NCBI GenBank assembly: GCA_000708835.1
Contig: DF237005.1
Location: forward strand, 163,943 to 227,942
Direction: 5' to 3'
DNA length: 64,000 bases
From: Klebsormidium nitens
Lineage: Eukaryota; Streptophyta; Klebsormidiophyceae; Klebsormidiales; Klebsormidiaceae
Under the pieces are notes generated by a model. That model searched no databases and was not told the origin of the DNA. It worked only from the letters and a program-made list of their open reading frames with translations. This document shows positions 10,672 through 22,729 of this stretch, in pieces. Within the stretch, counting starts at the first letter, position 1, and each line of letters opens with the position of its first letter. Made by a program: the position numbers and the translations under genes.

Positions 10672-13182
10672 TTTGCGTGAAGTATTGCCCAGCTTGACTT
10701 TGAAACTTAGGCTCTTTTAATGAGTTCAATCACCAGCTACAAACTGCTCGATCCGCCAAGGACCTTCTTGCTTTCGTAGCCTATTTTAGCTGAGAGCAGG
10801 GAAAGTGGTTAAGAGAAGCTTCTGCAGCCCCAGAGAAGCCTGCAGTACAGAATCTGCAGACAAAATATTGAAGCCAGGATTCCGGAATGTGGTCGGCAGC
10901 ATGACCTTATCATTGGGTTTTCCGCGGATAAGATACCGAATGATTGCAACTCAGAGCTTACCGCGCTACAGGATGCTTAAATGCAAGGCATCTTTGACGT
11001 CTAGTCGCCTGAAAACGCGCGAAGGCTAAACATCTTCTGCTGACCCGCTTGTTCAGTATTCGTCTGTGCAAGCCGCCTCAACCACAGTCTACGTCTTACC
11101 TGCGCGCACCTTTGGCAGTAAAGGATATTTATTCAAACGAAGCTTGTGAAGAAAGCTGCGTACCGAGCAAGATTAGAATCTCGCAGAGCCAATCCGGTCT
11201 TTGAAGCCTCGACCCTAACCCGAATCTACATCCGTTTGCTTCCCGCATCAGCAACCTGGTCTCAACTCGAATGAGCTTTATTTGGTTTGACCAACTTTTG
11301 GTACTTATGTTAAAAAGCATAAGGACTTGCTTTGGACTCCTGCAGTTCCCAGAGGGCATCTGTCCCCTGTCTGTCCCTGAGCTGAAGCTACACTGTTTGA
11401 CTTTCATGTGGCGGTCAATCCACCGCTAGCTGCTTTTTAACGCCTTCTCTTCACCAGTGCTCAGAACAAATTGCAATCGACCGCCAGCCAGGCTGGCTCA
11501 GCCCAAGCGGGCGATATCTAGGTGACGTGGACTCACTAAGCAGGCGACGTGTCCTGCGTAAGGTCCCGATGAGAAGCTGCACGTGGGTGCACGCGCATTG
11601 GAAGAAAGATGGATAAAGATATGCAAATCCGATATGCTGATTAGATACTTTTGCTTCGGCTTGTGAACAATTTCCATGGGACCGCGCGCAGATGAAAATT
11701 GAACACTCATCGTCGGAGCATTACCCGATCCTTCAAATCACCTGTCTTGGTGCAATCGAAGTTTCGATGCATCTTCGTGCATGCCAGGGAACGGGGTAAT
11801 CTGCTTCTAAGCTTCTGATGTCTTCCCGGCAGATACGAGGCCACATGCATCGACAAAATTGGTCATTGCTGGGATCCCGCAAGCCAACCAGATTTTCGAT
11901 GGCCCTTGCTGCAATAAAGCTGCGACTATCGCACAGTGGCCACTCTTTCGTAGAGATCGACTTTGAGGATGCTGAGTGCGTCGCCCATACCAAAGGGTTT
12001 TTAGGCATGCCCTGGGCCCGCACCATGATGGGAGAGACTGGGAACAGCTCATCGCACCAGATCCAATAGAAGAATTGGGTGCGATAAAGCTTAGGCGCTG
12101 ATCTGTCATAGACTTACCGCGTTCATGTACGGATCTGAAGAGTTGGGTGATGTTATCCGACCTGCATGACCATCATACTTCAAAGCTTATAGTAAATGAG
12201 AGTTCGTGTCCCTCATTTAGAAAAATGGATGCGACGTGACTTGATTAGAGTTTGGTCTAGCAAGTGATCAACCGTCGCACGCGTGAATTTTCGAAAGTTA
12301 CATGATCGAGCCAGCTGACAGTGACCGTCAAATTCTAGTAATTAAGGGCAGCTTTCAACAACTCTAGCTGCATCGCAATTGATCAGGAATATCCGAAACG
12401 TCATGTTTTACATGACGTGAGCTAGGCGTAGATGGTCATGCCAAATAATACGCGGGGGAAAGCGGCTTGCGAGCTAGGGGCCTGCATCTGGGAAATCCAG
12501 GATTACCTGGATCATTTAGCAAATTGCATGCAATGTCTATGCTAAGATTGCAGTGCATGTGCTCCGCAACAATGGTTGCATGCATATATATTAGTATGCA
12601 GCCATATCACATGCATGGATGCGCAGGCCCATGTGAAGCAACAATTGTGCTCAAGCATATTGCCTATTATGACGCTACGCCACATCACCACTTGCAAATG
12701 ACACATGCAGATATGGCAACCAATATGTGACGCTGACACGAAATGGGACCCCAGGATTTTGCAGCAGGCTCCTGCGAACTACAGGCATATATCAGCTCTT
12801 GCCCGTTTGGAATCCGCTTATCGGCAATCTGAACTTAACTATCTGATTTGGAGACTACAAATTGGGCTGCCAGTTACAAAAGCCGTATAAATTTTCCGAT
12901 CGTCGAGAGAACATGACGCGCGCGGAGAAGATGAAAAAGAAGACAAGTAAAGGCAAGGCATAAGGTGGGACATCGACACGTTGATGTGTCCAACTCCTAA
13001 GCGTAACAACCTAGGCGCCTCTGCATACGTACCTAATATTTACAGCTCGGCCACGAGTAGAGGGCTTAGGAAAGTCCCACCACCGCTGCACAAACTGGCT
13101 CAGCTGATCGGCCCATTCTGGCTAGTAGGACTACCCTCTTGAAACTCGTGAAACGACAGAAAGCGAACGGGAGGAACGTAGC
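10672..13182. other. Intergenic region between esterase 5' end and WNK 3' end
   Basis: About 2.5 kb with no supported exon. It should hold the esterase promoter (next to 10671) and the WNK 3' UTR (next to 13183). The stretch 12480-12760 is AT-rich with several TGCATG/CATGCA words (for example near 12528, 12576, 12610 and 12703). Open frames around 11733-12109 have no recognisable motif. Confidence 0.5.
12398..12418. repeat. Perfect short hairpin palindrome
   Basis: ACGTCATGT and ACATGACGT form perfect 9-bp arms around a TTT loop. It lies in the intergenic region far from any start codon. The arms contain ACGTCA, a bZIP-type half site. Function unknown. Confidence 0.7.
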
Positions 13183-16100
13183 TCAACTCTTCGACTCTGT
13201 TTGTGACTTGTGCGCATCACCCATCTTTCCACTTACCCCCGGCTTCATGCAGTTTTTCCCAAGGCCAGCAAGAATCCCGTTCCGACTCCCATTCAACCCC
13301 TCTAGCGTCTTAGCCTCGAGTTCCAGAATCTGCATTCTAAGCGCTGCCTTCCGCGCATGACTCAAATCGTCTCCTGCTACGGGCGACTTCGGCCCCGGCT
13401 CGTCCGCCAGACGACTCATGCTCGCAACCTTGTAACCCATGGCCCCGAGGTCGCTCGTCGACATAGACAAGCCACGTGTTGCGCTCAGGTCGCTGTGCGA
13501 GCCCCGCCGTGCAACCGGAACCGCCACCACTGGGGGCACGCTCACATCCGCCGCGGCGTTGCCCTCGCTCGAGACAGACGTCCTCCGATATGCCGCTGCC
13601 GCCTGCTGCTCCTTCGACATCCCGCTGACGTCATCCACCGTGCCCCGGGGCCGGAGGCCCGACCCGAAGTCTATCGAGCTGTCGCTCTCGCGCCGCGAGT
13701 GGTCCCCGCTGCGCAGCTCCGACGCAGAGTCGCGCCGGGGGAGCGTCCGCTCGAGCGGCCCGCTGAACGCGTGCCGGTCCGGCCGGTACGGCCGCTCTGA
13801 CACGCCCGGCCCCTCCATTGCCACGCTGCCCTCTTTTTTAATCCCGGCCTCGAGCCGGCCCGAGTGGCCCGCCTCTTCCCGCCGGATCGCAGCCTCCGCC
13901 CGCTTCGGCTCCTCTTCTCTCCGCCCCTCCTCCTTTCTCAAAGTATCTTCCCTGCGGATCCCGCTCTCCGCCCTCTTTGGCACATCCACCGCCGCCGACC
14001 GAACCGGTACTTCTCTCTCTTCCCGTCTGACGCCCGGCGCGGGCGGGTTGAGGCTGTCTTCGCGCCGGAAACTGCCCTCGTGCCGCCCGGAGTGCCCCGG
14101 ACCGTCCCCGCCCTCTCTCCGCATGCTAGCGGGATCCTCCTTGCGCGTGCCTGGAGGCCGTTCCTCACGCCGGGGAGGGGGCTCGTCCAGCGAGTCCCGC
14201 CGGGCCAGTGAACCTGGAGGAGGTGCAGCATCTTCAGACCTGACTTGCAATGCTTGTTGGCAGCAGGGAACCACTCTCTCGTACCAATAGAACAAGAAAG
14301 CACTTTCATGGGGGCGGCCGCTGGTGGCGCACGCTAATCAATAGAAATCACAAGCAGCTGCAGAAGAAGCAGATGTAACCTTCGCTAACGAGTACAGGAC
14401 TGTGCCACTGCAAAGAAACGCCGCTGAATGAGCTTCCCAAAGAGCCGAGAAAGGCACATACATTTCACACAATGAGACAGCTCAGGCATAGATATTCTTA
14501 GGTGCAGTGCAGACACTTAGCTGCAGTAAACCTCTGCAAAGAAAAGCAAGCAGAGCACTCCCGGAGCCCCACCTGAGAGCGTGCTTCCCAACTTCCTCCC
14601 CTCCTCCTCCTTGGCCACCACCCTTTTCACCACCTCCAACACCGGCCGCCTACTCGGGCCGCCCGCCACTGCCTCGGGCGCCCGGGGGGTGACCCCGGGG
14701 CTGGGCCCTGCGGTGGCACCTGCCGCGCGCGGCGGCTTCTCAGCCCCTGTGGTGCTGCCAGCAACCACGCCAGAGACAGGGCCCTCACGCTTGATGGGCT
14801 GCTCAGGCTCGCGCCTGGGGGCGGGGGCGGGGTGGGGCGAGAACTGGGCCCTGTTCTCCTGGACCATTTGCTCCAGGGCCGCGGTGGGGTCGTCGGGAGC
14901 GGGCCGGGCGGCGGCCTTGCTGACGGCATCCTGACCCTCCTGCCTTGCCGCCTCCAGCCCAACCTGGAAGAGGAAGAGGGGCAAGGTTGTAAACTTTCGA
15001 AGGGCGACAAGAAGGAATAAGTGACTGAAAAGGTGACTTCATGAAGGGAGTACAGCAGATATGTAAGACGCTTCCTGCTTCTCCTGGTGCCAAACTACTT
15101 GCGTGCACCACAACATGCAAGTGCTCTCTATGCACAATCAGTGGACCGAGAATCACCAATCAAGCAATCAGGCGGTCAAGCCCCGGACAAGTCTCTACGC
15201 TGGCTAGGACTAACATAACTGTACTTGCCCCATTGTCTCTGTTATGATGATTTAAAGAAGTCAGCTCTCGAAAGCGCTAAAAACACGGCCAATCCTACGA
15301 TGTACCATCTGGATCTATCCTCAGAGTTCGGGGTAGAGACGGCCATCCACAGAGAAGCATCACGGAAATTCCGCGCATGAAACCTTTATGAAGCCATGTC
15401 CAATGCACTCGTTGACAATTCGTTGGAGCAAATGACTAGCAAGAGGCTCTATTCAAATTACCTGGGCCCAGAACCAGGAACTCTCTCCTCCGACCAAGGG
15501 CACTCCTAGCTGGCCACAGGAACACAAAAACTCCTCAGAAGACCCGTTAAGTATAGCTGCTCTCAATCAATTCAAGCACACGACGCAGAACAAATGGACT
15601 ACTTCAGACTCACAGCTCGGCTGAATACTCTGCTTTTGAGGCAAGAATCTCAGAAACCTTCTAGGTGCTTCTTTGTAAAGGATCAAGACTTCGACTGACC
15701 ACCAACAGCTTTGCCCAAAGCCCACCTTGATCCTGTGCAGGCTCGCCGCAGTGTCCCGGATGACTGCCTTGGCCATCTCCGGGTTAGCGTCCTTGGGGAA
15801 CACCTCGGTGTCGTCTAGCAGCGGTCCACTCGAGCTGCGCCTGAATCCTGGCACGTGCTGAAGCACCGACTCTGGGGGCGGTGTCTGAGCGCGGGCGGGG
15901 TAATTTCCCTCCAGGTTGATGCCGCCCAAGCTGGATCCGCGAGAGACAGCGTGGAGCATCTGGCGGCGGCTGTCGGGGGAGGAGGCGTGAGAGGGGATCT
16001 GGGAGTCCTGCCCCTGCAGGTCGCCCTTGCTGCCAGCCCTGGAGAGTGGAGAAAGGAGGCTCGGTTGTGGCCAGCAAAGCCAACCAGAAAAACGGAAGAG

Positions 16101-19100
16101 CATTATGATCGTCCACATCTAAAATCCTGCATTTCTGAAGAGCTTGATATGAGCAGAACAATCTTGCTAACCCAAAGGTTGCCAAGAGCACTCCCTGAAC
16201 AGAGCTCGACATCTGATCTCAAATTGACCCTTGCTCAACATGTAAGTAGCCCTTTTTTGACGACTGCCAGCAGAGGCAGATTGCGTCTTAATGACCAAAT
16301 GCCTGCCTAAAATTACATACTTGATTTAGAAATGATGCCTGCCAGCAGAGGCAGATTGCGCCTGAACCACCAAACGCCTGCCTAAAACTACGTACTAAAT
16401 TTGGAAGCGTATGCTTTTCAAGCTACCAATCTGCTCCTTCTCCATTCATAGATACCAGGACACAAGAGTAGTCCTGAAAAGCGCCTCATCACTTGTGCGT
16501 CTGCCTATGCCTCTAACAACCAAGCTTCAGAAGGCCCCGATGACCTTTTAAGCACCGCCAAAAGGCCCCTCATCGAAGACCAGAAGTGCATGAGCAGGCA
16601 TCCCTGAGATTGTGAAGAGGCACCCCACTTATCTGTGCTTCAGGTGAGCAATTTACTTGAAGAATCCCCTCAAGACTGGAACTTGACCCAACTAAGCACA
16701 GCTTCTCACCTCTTGTGCTTCTGCTTGATCAACTTCAGCGCCTCCTCGTGCTTCTTCTGCATCTCCCTCAGCTGCTCCGCGTGGATCCGGGACAGCTCCT
16801 CCATCTCCTTCCTTGTGTCCTCATCCCCCTCATCATCATCCTCCTCCTCTCCCGCATTCTCCCCCACCTTTAGCGACGGCAGCTCTAGCGGCCCCTTCCT
16901 CAAGCTCCCCCTGGCACTGCCCCCCTCCTCCTGCCAGCCTGCCTTCTCCCGGGCACTCACAATGTCTCGCCAGGTGTCGTGCGCATACGGCACGCGCCCC
17001 TCCGCGCGCCTCGACTCCACCCACGTGTTGAACGTCTCGCTGGCTGGCTTGCCCTCGAGATCCTCGCTGGACGCCATGCTGGACGTCCGGCTGACCGAGT
17101 TTTTGACTGCTGCTGCGTACGACCGCGACGAGTCGTCGCCGCTGCCCCGACGGGGGGAGGGCGTCCCGCTCTTCCCCACAGGACTTGCGCGGCCGCGGGG
17201 GATAGGGTGGGGCGAGGTTTGCCTGCTCCGGAGGGGGGATGAGGGGTGGCTCTCAACAGGAGATGGCTGCCCGCTGCGCTCAGGAGAGTGGTTGAGGCGC
17301 AGGCCTGGGCTGAGCCTGCCCCCCCCGGCCAGCTCCAACTCATCGCCGCTGCCAACCCCCTGCTGCGCCCTGCGCAGATCATCGTCTGAGAGACCCAGTC
17401 TGCTCACGGGGCGAGAGCCTGCGCCTGCCCCCCTGCGGGCACCCTCGTCCAGATCCACAGAGCCCTGCCTGCTGGCATTTCTGCTGCTTGGGCCCTCCGC
17501 ACGGCGGGTGCGCTCCGGGGAGGGCTGCTTGCGTTCCATTTTCTCTGGCTGCAGGGCTTCCTGCTGCTCTAGTTTGCGCGCGCGTGCGGCCTCAGCCGAC
17601 GGTTCAGCCGGGGCGGGTTTCTTTGACTGGAGGCTCGCGCCCCGCTCAGATCTGCTGACGGAGCGCCTTTCGTCCTCCTCCTCGGACCTGTCTAGTTTTC
17701 TTGTCGCCTTCCTCCCCCGCCCACCCTCGAACCCCTCCTCCCCACTCACATGCTCTAAGTTTCGACCAGCTGGCGTCTGCGTGGGGGACTTGAGAGACTC
17801 CTCTTCTTCGAAGGAGTCACTCGAGTCACTCGAGAAGCCGTCCCCGTATGGGTAGTTGGCCCGCAGCTCCTCAAATCGGCTGTGCGTGTTCTCGTTCTCC
17901 TCCCGGTACCGCGGGCTGTGGTAACCATGCGGCGATGACAGCCCCGGAGATCTGGACAGCTCGTGCGCCCGGTCCATGAGCGCAGAACCCTCTGATGAGG
18001 CATACGAGAGCGGCTCAAACTCGTTGTGCAGGGGCACGCTGGAGGGTTCCGCTACGTAGCTGGCATTGGACTCCCCACGCCTGAGCATCCGCTTATCCCC
18101 CGGTTCTAGTTCTTTGTAGTTGGGAACCAGGTTCTCCACCTCAGCATCGATCATGCTGGCAATGGTCTCCACGTCCTGCTCCGACAGGTCCAGCTCGGTA
18201 ACCATCTCCCGGGCAACGCTCTGAGCCGTGTCCATCTCGACATCGAAAGGGAACTGGATGTTCCGAACATGGCCTGCAGAGAAGTTGCCCCATAGGTTGA
18301 TAGGCTGTTTGCAAGGTTATCGAACATGGCGCCAAGGCAAAGATACACTAGAGGAGGCAATTCAGCAAGATATACTGATGGATAGACAAACGGCTAGCAA
18401 GCAGCAAACGAAGAAGCTGTCATTTCCATAGATCTGTGGTCTTTCTTTCATGGCGGCATGATATATAAGTAACATGGCAGCAAATCAGAAGGAAGGCAGT
18501 GAGCAGAAGCATAGAATCCTTGCGAAAGACCCAAGATCAATGGCCAAGGTAACCTTCACACACAACAAAGTCCTAGACTTGTAACAAAATCCTTGATAGT
18601 GGGGACCACAAGGACAACAGCAACATGCAACTGTATGCATAAGCAGAGGAGCCATGTAAACAGTCGACAATGCAGAGAACATCAAACCAATGACACCCTG
18701 AGGTAAGCATGCCGCTCGTCTGCTTACCTTCTTGATCTGCAATTCTCAACCGCAGGAAGAGCGTATCATCGTCTCGGATCTTTCCCTTCACCCTGAAGTC
18801 CCTGGTGGTGCTGGAATGCGGCTGCTCCTCGACGGACTTGTCATCGCCCTCGCTGTCCTCAACCACATCTTTGTCCCTCCCATCCCCCTCCTCGCTAAGG
18901 TCATCCCTTGGCTCTGAAGGGCTGACAGACCCATTCTCATCCCCTTCGCCTTTCTCCCTGCCCTTCAAAGACTGGCCCGACTGGAGAGAGTCCTCCGACG
19001 ACGAATGCACATGCTGACTTGCCACGCTCCCCTCGCCCTTCTTGCTGACCTTTCCCCCGTACATTGACCCGCTCCCTCCCACTGACTGGTCCTGAGGGGA

Positions 19101-21180
19101 GACCTTGGCACTGCTGCTGTTGCTGTCCAGCTTCCCAGGCTCGTCCTCCTGCTCGAACCCGCTCCGAGGAATCTCCACCACCCTGAGCTGTGGCTCTTCA
19201 TCCGCCCGCGAGACCCGCGCCCTGCGCTCTCCCACCTCACTGAACGAGTTCCTGCTCATCCTTCCCGCGTCCACATCAGAGAGGGACTCTGATCTGGAAA
19301 GAGGCAGCAAGGCATCATTCGGCTCCCCATCGGGTTTGTCGACTTGCAGAAACGGGTCCATCAGAAGCTCCCGTGCCGGCAGCCTGTGGCTCACGGGCTC
19401 CAAGCACTTCTCCACAAACTGGCGCACCTCCTGATCCTTCACTTTCTCCAAAGAAGCAGGCTTCTTTCCCTGGATTAAACACAGGGATATGATTCAGCTC
19501 TTGACTACAGTCAGCTATCAACTACCAATCCGCTCTCCACTCGCAATGCCGCTCTCAGCTGCAATGTAGAAGACCTGGCACTGGAATTGAGATACATCCC
19601 AGAAAGGCAGTCTTTGCGCTGGTTCAAGCAAGCAGTCCCAATTTGATTTGGAACACATTGTTTGTTGCACTGCTTAAGATCAAGCAAGGACACTGGTGCT
19701 TGCCGCGCATATGCAAGGCCTGTGCGCGTGCTTACCGCCATGACCTTCTTGTAGATCTGAGCAGCATTTATGCATTCGCTGTACGGGTACTCGAAGGTCA
19801 CCATCTCGAGCAAGCACATGCCGAAGGAGTAGATATCCACAAGCTCGTTGTATTCCTCCTCATACAGCTCAGGGGCCATGAACTCTGGAGTACCTGTGAT
19901 AGTGAACATGCCAAACTCAACCTCCAAAAGAAGACAACTGTCAAAGATGACCGTTGTTTGTCTCTGCGACAACACCAACTAAGCTTACAGAGCTTTTGGA
20001 CGTCAGATCTTTCAAACATGCCGACCAAAAAGAAGCTAGGAGGACACTGAAGTGCATTGACCCATCCTTGAGAACTCACCAATGACACTATGCGCAGCGT
20101 GGGCCTGTCGCAAAATGGCCGCCAACCCGAGGTCCCCAATCTTCACTTCACCCTGATTCCCGTTCACAAAGATGTTATCGCACTTGAGATCCCTGTGTAT
20201 GATGGGGGGATCATGGCTATGCAGATAGAGCAGGCCCCTCAGGATCTGCCTGGACCAGCTCTTGACTGCCTTCATGTCAACATGCTTGTGCTTCTTGCGG
20301 TATCTGCAAGAGATGAATAGTCTTTCTCAGCAAGCAGTTAATCTTCTGGTGTGCAGACAAGCTCTTGAGCTTCTGCGCAGATCATGTGCAAAAGACATCC
20401 AACATGTATGAAGGAAACCAAGACCACTTGCAGCATGCAATTGACCCGAGCTGGACAAGCATTACCAGGCACAAAAGAGTGAGTGCAGAACACTTCCACC
20501 CCTGCATGCTCATCAACCTTGCACTTTTTGCACTTGGGGAGGTTGAACTTACTGGCGCAGTGTGCCTGACGTGAAAATCTCGGTGATGAAGTTCACGTTC
20601 TTGGTTTTTGTGTCCACCCAGGAGTGATAGAACTTGATGATGTTCTTGTGCTTCAGAGTCTTCAGAAGGTGAACTTCCGAGTACAAGCGTTCCAGATCAT
20701 CTGGATTCTGGAGGACGTCCTGTACTTTCACCTGATTCCAGGCAACTTCAATACCTTCCACTTCATCGAAAGCTCTGTAGACTGTCTTGAAGGCTCCTTT
20801 GCCCAGCACCTCGTCATACTGCAAATGAAAGGCACAGTAAGGACCTAAGACATTGGGCAAGGGAGCCCCTCAGCTGAGCCATTGCACCTATATTTTCAAC
20901 GAAAGTAAGAGCAATCTGTGGACGCCCCAACCAGCTGCAGATGTCGAAACTGGAGAGTCGAGTACACTAAGAGAATCCTATGAAACTGCTATGAAAGTGC
21001 TGAGCAGGCTCTGACTCCGTTGAGACAACAGGGAATGACAGAAACCATGGGAGTGGGGACAACACTTACCCGACCATAACGACCGGACGGGTCCATCTCC
21101 ACATATTTTTCCTTGTCATCATCAGCATCAGGGGGCTCAACAGGAGTCCCCCCTTCCCCTTCTGCTGGCACCTCAGCCAT
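13183..21180 (-). CDS. WNK: WNK (with-no-lysine) serine/threonine protein kinase with a very long C-terminal tail
   Basis: Protein kinase of the WNK family (ion and osmotic signalling in animals; clock, flowering and stress roles reported in plants). Nine exons: 21180-21070, 20818-20553, 20303-20080, 19893-19736, 19469-18728, 18273-16710, 16038-15726, 14963-14573 and about 14252-13183; about 1612 residues. The kinase domain covers residues ~40-310. The P-loop [14 protein letters not shown] holds the WNK-type lysine, while the usual subdomain-II lysine is replaced (VAWNQV). Also visible are [40 protein letters not shown] and [31 protein letters not shown] plus [20 protein letters not shown] spans an exon junction and is the OSR1_C-like autoinhibitory/docking domain. 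The remaining ~1000 residues are Ser/Arg/Glu-rich and disordered, with many RRE(D/E) blocks in the last exon and a coiled coil near [18 protein letters not shown]. Plant WNKs are usually about 300-750 residues. The acceptor of the last exon is uncertain (14252 or 14243). Confidence 0.92.
16264..16408. repeat. Tandem duplication, 75-bp period, in a WNK intron
   Basis: Two adjacent copies start CTGCCAGCAGAGGCAGATTG at 16264 and at 16339. They share the later block GCCTGCCTAAAA(T/C)TAC and differ by scattered substitutions. It lies in the intron between WNK exons 6 and 7. Confidence 0.85.
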
Positions 21181-22729
21181 ATTGCTGGAGCCTTTGGTAA
21201 CTGCTCCTCAACCAGGATCAAGATGAGGACCTACAACGGTGCACAGCTAATGAAACCCGCCAACTACAGGCTTTTCCAAGCATAATACTGTGTTCTTCTG
21301 CTTCCATCCTTCGCCCACAACAGTGCTACCCCGCTGATTGAATCCAGACCTGCACAGCGAGGAGCTTTGCAGTCCCAGCTAAGTGGAATAATGAACCTGC
21401 TCCGTGCTCGGTCAGATGAAAGCCTCTTACAGAGTCCTCAGCTGCATGGAAGCGCACCCACGCGACAACGTCCACTACCCATCCAACACCCTCACCTAAA
21501 CTTCTCCCCCAGTCCCTGCCAATGCTAAAGGGGAAGCAGAATCACAGTCTTCTATGGCTAGTAACCTTCCACTTGTAACAGGAGTCCACATATCCAGGAC
21601 ACCACAGCGCCAAAGCCAATCAGATTCAGGGGCGAGGGCTTCCAAGGGTACTTTTCGCCCTTTCTAGCTCGACCTTCTTCTTCTTGGCCTCGAGCAACCT
21701 GGGCTTGTGGCTGTTGCAGCTTTTGTCCCTCCCGGTACAAGGCGCCGGCTACCGGGATTCCCGCCCGGAGTGGTCGATTACCAGTTGGTACACTAACGTG
21801 GGTACCATACCCACTCAGATCACCCGGGCACTGGACCAGGTGATCACCTGATCGATCCTGGAGCAACTTGAATGCAAATCTAGGGCCGAAAAGCTTACGT
21901 ATCGAACCTTACACAGGGATTGGGTTGTACATCGCAGCCGTTCCATCTTCGAACAGTCGCGGTTATCTGCATGCCCCGGTCAGCATTTTGTAGACTTGGC
22001 CGTCGGTCCATGGGCAGCATGCCCTGGGGCCTGGAGGTCAAAAGGGACCGCTGTTCACGCTCCCCGGTGATAAACTCCCCGAGGCTCTCGCTCGAAGGGT
22101 TCCCCCCGGGGTCATGGGCCCGTGCTTCCACCGGTGATCACGGAGACGCTCTCTTTCAATCTGCGAACTAGAGCGAGAACCGCCTTGGAGATATGTCTGA
22201 TGTGGATATGGGACTTTATCCTAACCGTCCAATGTCTTTGATCGACTGTCCTAAATGCCGAAATGGATTGCGGGCAGCTAGACTCATCTCTGTACTAACA
22301 AGTAGACTGTGGTGCCTGCACATGCCATTGAATTCATGAAGGCTGGCAAGGCTGGCGCTCACGAGGCATTTGTGCTACGCAATCCCTTGGCATCGTCCTG
22401 GCCCCTCCATGTCCTCGCCTTTGGCATTTCTCCAGGCTTGACCTCCTGCAAAATGTGAAGTCCAATTGGCGCTTCTTTTGATTTTTCTGAGGAGCAGTAA
22501 ATGCAGAAAACACTTCAGAGCTTCAGATGAACTGGCGGCATTTTGATGGTCAAGGTGGTGACATTGAGCTGCAAGTACGTTGTTTGTCCGCAATTCAATC
22601 CTGATGAGCAGCTTGTGGGTGCAGATGACTGTGCACAGGAGTTGGCGTCTTCTGCAAAATGCCCACTGAGTGCACTCCCATTGCAATGTTTCCCCAGCTG
22701 TAGAGTTCGACATACGAGCAACTCTGATT
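21181..22729. promoter_or_regulatory. Divergent promoter region between the WNK gene and the unrecognised gene
   Basis: The two start codons (21180 minus, 22730 plus) face away from each other across 1.55 kb. I see no exon here, though 5' UTR introns cannot be excluded. It contains short palindromes, for example AGGTGATCACCT near 21838 and GTGGGTA/TACCCAC arms near 21799-21815. No TATA box could be assigned with confidence. Confidence 0.4.

Noticed and set aside
13439-14290. Long plus-strand open frame (283 codons) opposite the last WNK exon
   Set aside because: It is the antisense of a GC-rich, Arg/Ser/Glu-rich coding exon. The minus frame fits the WNK model by phase.
16635-17855. 406-codon plus-strand open frame
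   Set aside because: Mirror of the long WNK exon 6; Ser/Pro/Leu-rich composition is what the complement of that exon must give.
22374-22713. Minus-strand open frames upstream of the unrecognised gene
   Set aside because: No motif; they overlap the divergent promoter and show no splice-phase continuity with anything.
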